Of a DNA stretch of 49,284 bases, positions 1-8,530 are shown one piece after another (position 1 is the stretch's first letter; every line of letters begins with the position of its first letter). The stretch covers positions 1 to 49,284 of the forward strand of contig JAGHUA010000057.1 in NCBI GenBank assembly GCA_018065085.1, in the 5' to 3' direction. Source of the DNA: Candidatus Liminaster caballi. Lineage in GTDB: Bacteria > Bacteroidota > Bacteroidia > Bacteroidales > UBA3663. The position numbers were made by a program, and so were the translations under genes. The notes beneath the pieces were generated by a model. That model saw only the letters and a list, made by a program, of their open reading frames with translations. It did no database searches and was not told where the DNA came from.

Positions 1-8
1 TCGTGCCG

Positions 9-16
9 CAAAGATA
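9..16 (-). promoter_or_regulatory. Possible -7 promoter box of a gene left of the window
   Basis: Read on the minus strand this is TATCTTTG, an exact match to the Bacteroidetes -7 element TAnnTTTG. No clear TTTG is seen 19-20 bases upstream of it, so only the -7 half is supported. It would drive transcription leftwards out of the window. Confidence 0.4.
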
Positions 17-35
17 CGAAATCCGAAAGGTGGGA

Positions 36-70
36 TTGACTCCTTTTGACTCCAGTTGACTCCAGTTGAC
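36..70. repeat. Short tandem repeat, TTGACTCC core
   Basis: The octamer TTGACTCC occurs three times in a row with 2-base linkers (TT or AG), followed by a partial fourth copy. It lies just before the larger repeat array. No function is evident. Confidence 0.6.
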
Positions 71-100
71 GCAAAAAATGCAAAAATACCAAGCAAAACC

Positions 101-662
101 TCTTCCTAAGACTTCGGAAGACCAATAAATCGGTTCTCAGCATTTCCTAAAACCTTGGAAGTCGTCAGAACATTGTTCCCAGCATTTCCAGAAAGCTGGA
201 AGTCGTCGGAACATTGTTCCCGGCATTTCCTAAGAGTTGGGAAGTCGTCAGAACATTGTTCCAAGCATTTCCTAAAACCTTGGAAGTCGCCAGAACATTG
301 TTCCCGGCATTTCCAGAAACCTGGAAGTCGCCAGAACATTGTTCCCAGCATTTCCAGAAACCTGGAAATCCAAAACAAACTTTCGGCAGCATTTCCGAAC
401 TCTTGGGAAGTCCAAATAACACTTTTGTCAGCGTTTCCCAGGACTTTGGAAGTCCAAATGAAACTTTCGGCAGCATTTCCTAAGACCTTGGAAGTCCAAA
501 TAAAACTTTTGTCAGCATTTCCCAATAACTGGGAAGTCAAAACAAAACTTTTGTTAGCATTTCCCAAGACCTGGGAAGTCCAAATAAAAGTTTCAGCGGC
601 ATTTCCTAACTCTTGGGAAGTCCAAATGAAAGTTTTGTCAGTATTTCCGAATACTTGGGAAG
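101..662. repeat. Array 1: 12 full ~42-bp tandem repeats plus partial end units
   Basis: Units begin at 139, 181, 222, 264, 306, 347, 388, 430, 472, 514, 556 and 598, with degenerate partial units at each end. Nine units are 42 bp and three (181, 306, 347) are 41 bp. Each unit opens with AGCATTTCC followed by a short inverted repeat closing on GGAAGTC. The second half of the unit has two forms. Type A, containing AGAACATTGTTCC, is in the units from 139 to 346. Type B, containing AAATGAAACTTT or a close variant, is in units from 347 on. Open frames on both strands across the array are by-products of the 42-bp period, and the 41-bp units shift frame. The family recurs inverted at 28180-28497. 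Confidence 0.9.
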
Positions 663-695
663 AGGTGTTGCTAACAAATTACCTATTTTTAGGTA

Positions 696-726
696 TTTGC
701 CATGTCAATAATTCTTCTCATCTTTG
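696..726 (+). promoter_or_regulatory. Possible promoter of a short transcript
   Basis: TTTG at 696-699 is followed after exactly 19 bases by CATCTTTG at 719-726, one mismatch from TAnnTTTG. The predicted start of transcription is near 733. No plausible gene starts just downstream, but a strong terminator-like hairpin follows at 852. Confidence 0.4.
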
Positions 727-732
727 CACCCG

Positions 733-895
733 CAAACTTGAGAATTGAAAACTATTTTATTGATAGTCGGATTGGTAAGGCTCAGCGTCAGAATTTGATC
801 TTAAAAGCAAACCACATAAAGAAATTATTGATATTTGTAAACGTTTTTTTTGGCGACAACAGACATTTCTTGCTGTTGTCGCCGTCTTTTTATCT
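733..895 (+). ncRNA. Candidate small RNA, ~160 nt
   Basis: The segment is bounded by a promoter-like TTTG-N19-CATCTTTG on the left and by a perfect 11-bp hairpin with T-rich tail on the right. It contains no convincing reading frame. It sits between repeat array 1 and the GH31 promoter. I do not recognise it as a known RNA family. The boundaries are inferred from the two signals only. Confidence 0.3.
852..895 (+). terminator. Intrinsic terminator hairpin
   Basis: GGCGACAACAG (852-862) pairs perfectly with CTGTTGTCGCC (873-883) around a 10-base loop, and is followed by a T-rich tract. It is placed to end a transcript coming from array 1 or from the promoter at 696-726, just before the GH31 promoter. 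Confidence 0.7.
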
Positions 896-912
896 GTTTT
901 TACAATATTTTC

Positions 913-943
913 TTTGGTCGAAACAAAATAATCAGTATCTTTG
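913..943 (+). promoter_or_regulatory. Promoter of the GH31-nspC-cotH operon
   Basis: TTTG at 913-916 is spaced exactly 19 bases from TATCTTTG at 936-943, a perfect match to the Bacteroidetes housekeeping promoter. Transcription should start near 950, giving a leader of about 60 bases before the ATG at 1009. Confidence 0.8.
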
Positions 944-1008
944 CGCACGTATAAATCTATACACTCGATTGATAAAAATTCAAGTACTATCAGATAATAC
1001 CTTATTTT

Positions 1009-3351
1009 ATGTTTAAAACAGTAAAGAAAACCATGGCTACATCGGCTGCCGCGCTCTTGCTTGCAAACATTGCAATGCCAGCAGCAGCTCAGATGACGAT
1101 CAACAATGGCATACCTTATCTGTTGTCGCAGACAGTGGATATGAGCCAGCAGTTTATGGATCCTACCAACACCTATTTCTCGCCAGACAGCCTTGTGTCG
1201 TTCGACATGAGCACAGGCCACGGCGTGATTGAATGGAAGCGTTGGCAGATGCATCCTCGTCAGGCATTCAACCTCAACGGCTATCAGCCTGTACCTCTGC
1301 GCAACCTCGATTTCCCTGGTCCTGCCTACGACCAGAGTCCTCGTCTTGAGTTCGCCGTTGAACCTGTCAACGAACGTACTCTGCGTGTGCGTGTCTTCAC
1401 CTCGCCAATCCTTCCTGTCGATCCGGAAGACGATGTGATGCTCGTACAGAAGCCTGCGTGCGACTTCTCTGCATGGGCTGTCGAGAAGACTGACAAGGGA
1501 TATAAATATACAAGCAAGGAGGGCAGTCTTGAGATTGTGACATGCCCTTGGAGACTCATCCTGCGTGATGCCAACGGCAACGAACTGACCCAGAGCCGCG
1601 TGATGAGCGATAATGACTCGACTCAGGTCAAGACTCAGCCATTCACATTCGTTAAGCGCGGTTCGGACAACAGCCGCAGCATCGAACCTGTATTAAGCCT
1701 TGCTCCAGGCGAGCGTATTTATGGCTGCGGCGAGTCGGCAATGCCATTGAACAAGGCCGGACAGAAACTCAACCTCTTTGTGACAGATCCTCAGGGTCCT
1801 GAGACTCCAGACATGTATAAGCCAATTCCATTCTTCTTCTCTAACCGTGGCTATGGCATCTTTATGCACACCTCTGCTCCTGTGACCGTCGATTTCGGTG
1901 AGTCTTATATCGGTTCGACACGCCTCTTCATGGCCGATGAGCAGGCTGACCTCTTCATCATGCTCGGTTCGCCTAAGGAGATTCTTGGCGAATACACCTC
2001 GCTGGTTGGTCGTCCTGACCTGCCCCCTCTCTGGTCGTTCGGCACATGGATGAGCCGTATCTCTTATTTCACCGAGAAGGAGGGACGCACAGTGGCAAGC
2101 AAGCTGCGCGAATTGCGTCTGCCAAGCGATGTAATCCACTTCGACACCGGTTGGTTTGAGGTAGATTGGCAGTGCGACTATAAGTTCAGCCCTAAGAACT
2201 TCGATGACCCGGAGAAGATGCTGAAGGAGCTGAAGGATCAGGGATTCCACACATGTCTGTGGCAGTTGCCATACTTCACCCCAAAGAACCGTTATTTCCA
2301 CGAGCTTTATGACGAGAACATGTGCGTAAAGAGTCCTGGCGGCGGTCTGCCTTACGAGGATGCCGTACTCGACTTCTCAAATCCAAAGACAGTAAAGTGG
2401 TATCAGGATAAGCTTGAAGGCCTGCTCAAGCAGGGCGTTGCCACAATCAAGTGTGACTTCGGTGAGGCCGCTCCATTGAACAACGGTCTGTATGCAAGCG
2501 GCCGTACGGGTCTTTACGAGCATAACCTCTATCCTGTGCGCTATAACCGTGCTGCCTATGAGGTGATCAAGAAGACCAACAATGGTGAGGGCATCATCTG
2601 GGGTCGTTCGGCATGGGCCGGCAGCCAGCGTTATCCTCTGCATTGGGGTGGCGACGCAGCTACCACTAACACAGGCTTGCTTGGAACTATCCGCGAAGGT
2701 CTGTCATTCGGTCTTTCGGGCTTCTCTTTCTGGAGCCATGACATCGGCGGTTTCGTTACCAAGTCGCCAGATGAACTCTATCGTCGCTGGTTGCCATACG
2801 GTATGCTGACAAGCCACAGCCGTGTGCATGGCGTAGAGACAGAGCCTTGGCTGTATGATGATGATTTCGTAAACTACTTCCGCGAGTGCGCCGAACTGAA
2901 GTACAAGCTCATGCCATACGTCTATGCACAGGCAAAGATGTCGGCTGACAACGGTCTGCCAATGCAGCGTGCACTGTTGCTCGAATTCCCAGACGATCCG
3001 GGTGCATGGATGATCGATGACGAATATATGTTCGGCGAACAGATTCTTGTGGCTCCAATGCTTGAGTCTGGCACATCGCGCACAGTATATCTGCCAGGCA
3101 ATGGCAAGTGGATCGACTACCAGACAGGCAAGAAATATCAGTCGGGCTGGCATCAGATTGAGTGCGGTCGTCTGCCAATCATCATCATGGTGAAGGACGG
3201 TTCGGCAATTCCACACGTACAGGTCGCACAGAACACCGGCGACATCGACTGGAAGAAGATCGACTGGAAGAAATATAAGGTTGACGAAAAGAAGTCAAAG
3301 GGTTACCTGTTCAAGCCAGGTGACAAAGAAGTTGAAACAAAGACATTCTAA
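1009..3351 (+). CDS. Secreted GH31 alpha-xylosidase-like glycoside hydrolase
   Basis: The 780-residue product should remove alpha-linked xylose (or glucose) from oligosaccharides such as those of xyloglucan. Residues 1-28 look like a signal peptide ending in AAAQ, so it acts outside the cytoplasm. An N-terminal beta-sandwich domain (about 30-330) precedes the catalytic barrel. The nucleophile motif KCDFGEAAP puts the catalytic Asp at 483, and the motif GRSAWAGSQRYPLHWGGD puts the acid/base Asp at 549. Both resemble the YicI-type alpha-xylosidase branch more than alpha-glucosidases, which usually show WxDMNE. Substrate is inferred from these motifs. A basic Lys/Trp-rich tail follows residue 745. 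It is first in a trio with nspC 2 bases downstream. The ATG is chosen because it begins the signal peptide and follows the promoter closely. Confidence 0.88.
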   Translation: MFKTVKKTMATSAAALLLANIAMPAAAQMTINNGIPYLLSQTVDMSQQFMDPTNTYFSPDSLVSFDMSTGHGVIEWKRWQMHPRQAFNLNGYQPVPLRNLDFPGPAYDQSPRLEFAVEPVNERTLRVRVFTSPILPVDPEDDVMLVQKPACDFSAWAVEKTDKGYKYTSKEGSLEIVTCPWRLILRDANGNELTQSRVMSDNDSTQVKTQPFTFVKRGSDNSRSIEPVLSLAPGERIYGCGESAMPLNKAGQKLNLFVTDPQGPETPDMYKPIPFFFSNRGYGIFMHTSAPVTVDFGESYIGSTRLFMADEQADLFIMLGSPKEILGEYTSLVGRPDLPPLWSFGTWMSRISYFTEKEGRTVASKLRELRLPSDVIHFDTGWFEVDWQCDYKFSPKNFDDPEKMLKELKDQGFHTCLWQLPYFTPKNRYFHELYDENMCVKSPGGGLPYEDAVLDFSNPKTVKWYQDKLEGLLKQGVATIKCDFGEAAPLNNGLYASGRTGLYEHNLYPVRYNRAAYEVIKKTNNGEGIIWGRSAWAGSQRYPLHWGGDAATTNTGLLGTIREGLSFGLSGFSFWSHDIGGFVTKSPDELYRRWLPYGMLTSHSRVHGVETEPWLYDDDFVNYFRECAELKYKLMPYVYAQAKMSADNGLPMQRALLLEFPDDPGAWMIDDEYMFGEQILVAPMLESGTSRTVYLPGNGKWIDYQTGKKYQSGWHQIECGRLPIIIMVKDGSAIPHVQVAQNTGDIDWKKIDWKKYKVDEKKSKGYLFKPGDKEVETKTF

Positions 3352-3353
3352 TA

Positions 3354-4520
3354 ATGATTGAATCGGATATCACTATTGAAGATTACGGCAAGCTGCCATC
3401 GCCATGCTACGTGCTGGAGGAGAGGTTGCTTCGCCGTAATCTCTCACTGATAAAGCATGTTGCCGATGAGGCAGGAGTAGAGATAATCCTTGCGTTCAAG
3501 GCGTATGCCCTGTGGAAGACTTTCCCGATCTTCCGCGAATATATCAGCCACACTACTGCATCGTCGGTAAGTGAGGCAAGACTTGCTTTCGAGGAGTTTG
3601 GAAGCAAGGCTCATACATACAGTCCAGCCTATACGGACGAGGATTTCCCAACCATCGTGAAATGTTCAAGCCACATTACGTTCAACTCTCTCAGCCAGTA
3701 TGCCCGATTCGGTCAGCAGGCTCAGGAAAGCGGTGTGTCGTGCGGTTTGCGTGTCAATCCGGAATACTCAGAGATCGAGACGGAGATTTACAATCCATGT
3801 GCGCCTGGCAGCCGTTTCGGAATCCTTAGCTGCGACTTGCCCGAAGAACTGCCTGCAGGCATTGAAGGCTTCCATTGTCATTGCCATTGTGAGTCATCGG
3901 CCGAGGCATTGGAACACACGCTTGTGCATCTTGAGGATAAGTTCGGCAAATGGTTCAAGCAGATCAAATGGCTTAACCTTGGCGGCGGACACCTTATGAC
4001 GAGAAAGGATTATGAGGTGGATCGTCTGATTGGCATTCTCAAAGGTCTTCGTGAGCGTTATCCATGGCTGAAGATTGTGCTTGAACCAGGCAGTGCTTTC
4101 GGATGGCAGACGGGCCCGCTGATTTCGCGAGTTGTGGATGTGGTGGAGAATCATGGTATTCGCACGGCCATACTAAACGTAAGTTTCGCATGTCACATGC
4201 CTGACTGTCTGGAGATGCCTTACTGGCCGACAGTGCGTGGTGCAGAGACGATGGAAGATGAGACATCGACCGAAGAGAATGTCTATCGTCTGGGTGGCAA
4301 CAGTTGTCTGTCTGGCGATTTCATGAGTTCATGGCGTTTTGACCATGAACTGAAGCCAGGTGACTATGTGGTGTTGGAAGACATGCTGCACTACACAACA
4401 GTCAAGACAAATACATTCAACGGCATATCGCACCCTGCTATCGCGCTCAGACGCTTGGACGGCAAGATTGAGCTGCTGCGTGAATACGGATATGAGGACT
4501 ATAAATCACGTATGGACTGA
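3354..4520 (+). CDS. nspC: Carboxynorspermidine/carboxyspermidine decarboxylase
   Basis: This PLP enzyme removes the carboxyl group from carboxy(nor)spermidine, the last step of the alternative polyamine route used by many Bacteroidetes. It is 388 residues and cytosolic. The family is fold type III (alanine racemase/ornithine decarboxylase-like). Key residues visible: PLP-binding Lys 49 in LAFKAYALW, the glycine loop GGGHL at 210-214, EPGSA at 244-248, and the C-terminal SCLSGD with Cys 318 and Asp 322. The partner carboxyspermidine dehydrogenase is not in the window. The gene begins 2 bases after the GH31 stop and ends 6 bases before the cotH ATG, so translation is probably coupled. A polyamine gene between two secreted proteins is an odd context. 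Confidence 0.93.
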   Translation: MIESDITIEDYGKLPSPCYVLEERLLRRNLSLIKHVADEAGVEIILAFKAYALWKTFPIFREYISHTTASSVSEARLAFEEFGSKAHTYSPAYTDEDFPTIVKCSSHITFNSLSQYARFGQQAQESGVSCGLRVNPEYSEIETEIYNPCAPGSRFGILSCDLPEELPAGIEGFHCHCHCESSAEALEHTLVHLEDKFGKWFKQIKWLNLGGGHLMTRKDYEVDRLIGILKGLRERYPWLKIVLEPGSAFGWQTGPLISRVVDVVENHGIRTAILNVSFACHMPDCLEMPYWPTVRGAETMEDETSTEENVYRLGGNSCLSGDFMSSWRFDHELKPGDYVVLEDMLHYTTVKTNTFNGISHPAIALRRLDGKIELLREYGYEDYKSRMD

Positions 4521-4526
4521 TTGCTG

Positions 4527-6455
4527 ATGAAACGATTATCTTTGACATTGGTCGGTGGTTTGCTTGTAACCGGATTATTGTCTGCCCAGAATGCAGTAAA
4601 GCTGACTGGCGACGTTATCGGCTCCAAGTTCAGCATCGACTATTCAGACAACCGAATGAGTACGACGGTCAACACGGTGGCAGATGCTTTCGACGGCAGA
4701 CTGGATACTTACTTTGCGAGCTATGAGCGTTCTAACACATGGTGCGGTCTCGATCTCGGGAAACAGTGTGTCATCACAAAGGTAGGATGGTCTCCGCGCA
4801 ATGACAGCAACGGTTCGAAACGTGTATGTCTGGCCGTGTTTGAAGGTGCCAACCTGCCGGATTTCTCTGACGCCCTGCCATTGTACGTTACCCAGGCGAA
4901 TGGAACAATCGGCAAATACAGCTATGCCGATGTGGATGTGAGCAAGTCTTTCAGATACGTGAGATATGTTGGTCCGAACGATGCACGATGCAATGTGGCA
5001 GAGGTGGAGTTCTATGGCTATGAAGGCGAAGGATCGGATTCGCTCTACTATCAGATCACAAACCTTCCGCTGGTTGTGATAAACACCAACGATGCGAAAG
5101 ATCCTATCGACAAGGTCAACGACAAACCAGCCTATGTCAAGATTATCAGCAAGGATGGCATGAAACTCTTGGCCGACACAGCCACGGTAAGGCTGAGAGG
5201 CAACGCATCAAAGGACTTCCCCAAGAAACCCTATCGCATCAAATTCGACCAGAAACACCATGTGCTCGGTTCGCCAGCCAAGGCAAAGAAGTGGACTCTG
5301 ATCAACAACTATGGCGACAAGACTCTGATGAGAAACATGATCGCATTCGAGATAAGCCGCCGCATGAAGATGGAATATACTCCGTTCTGTACGCCTGTCG
5401 ATGTGATCATGAACGGCGAATATAAAGGATGCTACCAGTTGTGCGACCAGGTTGAAGTGCATAAGGACAGGGTAGAGGTAGAGAAACAGGACTCGGCACG
5501 TATGGATAATCCGGCTGCATGCGGCTACTTCATCGAGGTCGATGCCTATGCGACGACGGAGGACTGCTATTTCTATTCGAACAAGAATAACCCGGTGACA
5601 ATCAAGTTCCCTGACTCTGACGAGATTACATCGACTCAGATTGCGTACGTCAAAGGCCGTTTCAACACGATGGAGTCGCGTCTTTTCTCCAGCTCGTACA
5701 CCAATCCGACATCTGGCTATCGGTCAATATTGAACCTTGACAGTTTCCTTCGACATTTCATTGTGGGCGAACTGTCGGGCAATACGGATACTTACTGGAG
5801 CACGAATATGTACAGACACAGCGATGAGGATATGTTCTATGTAGGTCCCGTTTGGGATTTTGACCTTGCCTTTGAAAATGATGGCCGCACATATCCAATC
5901 AACAACAAGAACGACTACATCTATCGTTCGGGCGGATCCTATGCCGGTAATATGAAGTCGTTTGTTGACCGTATCATCGTGTCTGATCAGGAGGCAAAGA
6001 AGGAACTGAAACACGTGTGGAGCGTGGCTCGCAACTCATACGGACTGACTGCCGACACACTCGTGTCGTATGTGGAGCAGACCGCCGAGCTCCTTGACAG
6101 ATCGCAGAAGCTGAACTTCATGCGATGGAATATCCTGAACAGTTACGTACACCAGAATCCAAGAATTTACGGTTCGTATGCCGGTGAGGTAGAGAACGTC
6201 AAGAATTACATACGCAATCGTTTCACATGGATGGACAGAAAGGTCGGCTATGATCCTGAGGACGTTGACACAAGCATCGAGGATGAAGATCCGACAGGCA
6301 TTGACTCTTATTGTAATGCCTCGGACCTCCTGTCACCGGCAGCATTCTACAATCTGAACGGACAAAGAATACCGGCGAAAGGTCTTGACAACCTCCCGTC
6401 GGGCATATACGTGATGAAACAGGGTCAGACGACCAGAAAGATTGTGGTCAGATAA
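4527..6455 (+). CDS. Secreted CotH kinase-like protein with discoidin-like domain and Por-type tail
   Basis: The product is 642 residues from the ATG at 4527; an in-frame TTG at 4521 is less likely because the ATG directly begins a signal peptide (residues 1-21, ending LLSAQ). Residues about 25-165 look like an F5/8 type C (discoidin) carbohydrate-binding domain. Residues about 175-540 form a CotH domain, an atypical protein-kinase fold that phosphorylates secreted or spore-coat proteins in characterised members. Visible CotH motifs are RGNAS (224-228) with KKPYRIKFD, the NNYGDKTLMRN segment, and WDFD (443-446). The last ~40 residues (FYNLNGQRIPAKG to KIVVR) resemble a type IX secretion C-terminal signal, implying export to the cell surface. 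It overlaps convergent hemW by 8 bases. Substrate unknown. Confidence 0.82.
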   Translation: MKRLSLTLVGGLLVTGLLSAQNAVKLTGDVIGSKFSIDYSDNRMSTTVNTVADAFDGRLDTYFASYERSNTWCGLDLGKQCVITKVGWSPRNDSNGSKRVCLAVFEGANLPDFSDALPLYVTQANGTIGKYSYADVDVSKSFRYVRYVGPNDARCNVAEVEFYGYEGEGSDSLYYQITNLPLVVINTNDAKDPIDKVNDKPAYVKIISKDGMKLLADTATVRLRGNASKDFPKKPYRIKFDQKHHVLGSPAKAKKWTLINNYGDKTLMRNMIAFEISRRMKMEYTPFCTPVDVIMNGEYKGCYQLCDQVEVHKDRVEVEKQDSARMDNPAACGYFIEVDAYATTEDCYFYSNKNNPVTIKFPDSDEITSTQIAYVKGRFNTMESRLFSSSYTNPTSGYRSILNLDSFLRHFIVGELSGNTDTYWSTNMYRHSDEDMFYVGPVWDFDLAFENDGRTYPINNKNDYIYRSGGSYAGNMKSFVDRIIVSDQEAKKELKHVWSVARNSYGLTADTLVSYVEQTAELLDRSQKLNFMRWNILNSYVHQNPRIYGSYAGEVENVKNYIRNRFTWMDRKVGYDPEDVDTSIEDEDPTGIDSYCNASDLLSPAAFYNLNGQRIPAKGLDNLPSGIYVMKQGQTTRKIVVR

Positions 6456-7530
6456 ACAGCTGACGTATAACATCGTCGGCAAGTGAGAGACCTTCAGAGG
6501 TAAGTCTTACACGACTGTCATTATACCGCACAAGCAGTCCGCGCTCTATGAGTCGCTGCATTGTGCGGTTTTCGTTTTCATAGTCGATGCCCCGCAATGT
6601 GCGCAATCCCAACATCACGCGTTCATTATATATATCTATATCTGTCAGCGTCTCGCCGTCTTCCTTGCGCACTCCGTTGAGATACGATCGCAAATCTGTG
6701 TCATTAAATGTCCGGTGGCGCTTTCCGTCATAACTGTGTGCGCCAGGTCCGAGTCCGAGATAGGCATCGCCAGTCCAATATCGGCTGTTGTGCTGAGACT
6801 CATAACCGGGGCGGGCAAAGTTGCTGATCTCATATTGAATGAATCCTGCAGACTTAAGCCTTGTGCGGAGAAGGTCGGACATTGACAGGCATAGGTCATC
6901 ATCGGCAGGAGTGAGGACTCCCTGACTGACAAGACGCGACATCTGTGTGCCTTCCTCCACACTGAGACAATATGCAGAGATATGTTGTGTGTCGAGCGAC
7001 AATGCCTTGTCGATACTGTACGCGAAACTGTCGGTCGTCTGCATCGGCAAACCATACATAAGGTCGATGCTGATATTGCTGATGCCTGCCTCGTTGCGCA
7101 AAAGGTCAATGGCTTCTTTCGGTTTTGAAGAATTATGACGACGGTGAAGCATCGTGAGCTCGTCATCGACAAAACTCTGTACGCCTAAGCTTACGCGGTT
7201 GATGGCTTTGGGTAACGACGATGCGTATGCTTCTGTAATGTCTTCGGGATTGGCTTCTAGTGTAAATTCTGTTGCATTGCTGATGTCGAATATCTCTGAC
7301 AGACCATCGACAAGGCGCTGCAACTGGTCAGCAGGTATTTGCGAAGGTGTGCCGCCTCCGACATAAACAGTCTTCACAGCGTGATTGCCATCGCCAAAGA
7401 ACCGACGACGCTGCCGAGCCTCTTCAAGAAGCCTATCTACATAAAGATTGCGATCTCTATCCACTGTAGTGGAATAGAAATCGCAATATATGCATCTGCT
7501 TTTGCAGAATGGTACGTGGATGTAGATCAT
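6448..7530 (-). CDS. hemW: Radical SAM heme chaperone HemW
   Basis: The 360-residue protein belongs to the HemN-like radical SAM family and is expected to bind and deliver heme, not to act as a coproporphyrinogen oxidase. The cluster motif is C9-x3-C13-x2-C16 followed by Asp-Phe, the HemW pattern; true HemN has a fourth Cys after the motif. GGGTPS near residue 58 is the SAM-binding glycine motif, and the C-terminal HemN_C region is present. It lies 33 bases downstream of rpoD and is probably cotranscribed. Its stop overlaps the convergent cotH stop by 8 bases, with no room for a separate terminator. Confidence 0.9.
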   Translation of the reverse strand: MIYIHVPFCKSRCIYCDFYSTTVDRDRNLYVDRLLEEARQRRRFFGDGNHAVKTVYVGGGTPSQIPADQLQRLVDGLSEIFDISNATEFTLEANPEDITEAYASSLPKAINRVSLGVQSFVDDELTMLHRRHNSSKPKEAIDLLRNEAGISNISIDLMYGLPMQTTDSFAYSIDKALSLDTQHISAYCLSVEEGTQMSRLVSQGVLTPADDDLCLSMSDLLRTRLKSAGFIQYEISNFARPGYESQHNSRYWTGDAYLGLGPGAHSYDGKRHRTFNDTDLRSYLNGVRKEDGETLTDIDIYNERVMLGLRTLRGIDYENENRTMQRLIERGLLVRYNDSRVRLTSEGLSLADDVIRQLFI

Positions 7531-7563
7531 CGAACCTGTGCCGTCTGTCTGTTTTGCTCAATA

Positions 7564-8424
7564 TTAGAGATAGGCGAGAAGCTGCTTGGCATTAGCACTC
7601 TTGCGGATCTTAAGCAGAGCACGCTCGCGAATCTGGCGAACACGTTCGCGTGTAAGACCGAGTTCCTGGCTTACTTCTTCCTGACTCTTCTCTGGGCAAT
7701 CAATGCCGAATGTCTCTTTGATGATGAGCGCCTCACGTTCCTTGAGCATACTGCGCAGGAGGTTGTCGAGCTCAATATGAAGAGACTCGTTGTTGAGCGA
7801 TGAGTCAGTAGCATCAAGTTTGGTGTCAGGCGTGATGTCGAGCAGTGTGCCGTCTTCATCATCCTGGAGAGGTGAATCAAGACTTACGCCACGGCTATTG
7901 GCTGCCATTGTCTCACGCACCTTTGATGGATCGACCTCAAGTTCGTCGGCGATCTCCTCAATTGTGGCAGGACGATTCTGTTCCTGCTCGAAACGGTTCT
8001 GGATAACACGGATCTGACGAATGAGATTGTTCTGGTTGCCAGGAAGACGAACCATACGGGCCTGTTCGGACAAAGCCTGCATGATGCTCTGACGAATCCA
8101 CCAAACAGCGTAGGAAATGAACTTGAAGCCTCGGGTCTCATCAAACTTCTCGGCGGCCTTTACAAGACCGACATTGCCTTCGCTGATGAGGTCGGAAAGA
8201 CTCAGTCCCTGATTCTGATAAAGTTTTGCGACAGACACCACAAAACGCAGATTGGCACGTACGAGCTTCTCCAGTGCTACCTGATCTCCTTTGTGGATTC
8301 TCTGAGCAAGGTCAACTTCTTCATCTGGTGTGACCATGTGCTCCTTGGAGATGGCTGTGAGATAAGACTCAATCGACTCCTCTGTGCGTCGGGTGATGTT
8401 TTGTGTAATTTTAATCTGTCTCAT
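7564..8424 (-). CDS. rpoD: Primary RNA polymerase sigma factor, RpoD/SigA
   Basis: This is the housekeeping sigma factor that recognises the TTTG/TAnnTTTG promoters seen in the window. At 286 residues it has the compact form typical of Bacteroidetes, without the long region 1.1 and non-conserved insert of the enterobacterial protein. Region 2 is seen as the GNVGLVKAAEKFDETRGFKF segment and YAVWWIRQSI. Region 3 follows, and region 4 helix-turn-helix is in SQELGLTRERVRQIRERAL near the C-terminus. The start MRQIKITQNITRR matches the usual start of this group. It has its own promoter box at 8444-8451. Confidence 0.95.
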   Translation of the reverse strand: MRQIKITQNITRRTEESIESYLTAISKEHMVTPDEEVDLAQRIHKGDQVALEKLVRANLRFVVSVAKLYQNQGLSLSDLISEGNVGLVKAAEKFDETRGFKFISYAVWWIRQSIMQALSEQARMVRLPGNQNNLIRQIRVIQNRFEQEQNRPATIEEIADELEVDPSKVRETMAANSRGVSLDSPLQDDEDGTLLDITPDTKLDATDSSLNNESLHIELDNLLRSMLKEREALIIKETFGIDCPEKSQEEVSQELGLTRERVRQIRERALLKIRKSANAKQLLAYL

Positions 8425-8443
8425 GATTCGAAAATTTAGCGGG

Positions 8444-8451
8444 CAAAGATA
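8444..8451 (-). promoter_or_regulatory. -7 box of the rpoD promoter
   Basis: On the minus strand this is TATCTTTG, a perfect TAnnTTTG, about 20 bases from the rpoD start codon. The -33 element at the expected spacing is not a clear TTTG. Confidence 0.55.
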
Positions 8452-8530
8452 GTAATTTATATTTAAATATACGATTATTTGCCTTAAAATTCTACGATTT
8501 TTATCAAAAATATAAGGAAATAGTGCTATT

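Noticed and set aside
101-662. CRISPR array
   Set aside because: Whole units repeat, including the would-be spacers, which fall into only two types. There are no unique spacers and no cas genes.
106-748. Three overlapping open frames of 89-197 codons on both strands across array 1
   Set aside because: They are made by the 42-bp period, run on both strands, and are frame-shifted by the 41-bp units; they have no start context or known domains.
757-1254. 165-codon minus-strand frame over the GH31 promoter
   Set aside because: It overlaps the promoter, a hairpin and the GH31 signal-peptide coding region, and its product resembles no protein family.
4521-4526. TTG start for the CotH-like gene, and the same type of TTG at 32228
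   Set aside because: In both cases an ATG two codons later begins a good signal peptide or domain start; the similar TGATTGCT(G/C)ATG junctions look coincidental.
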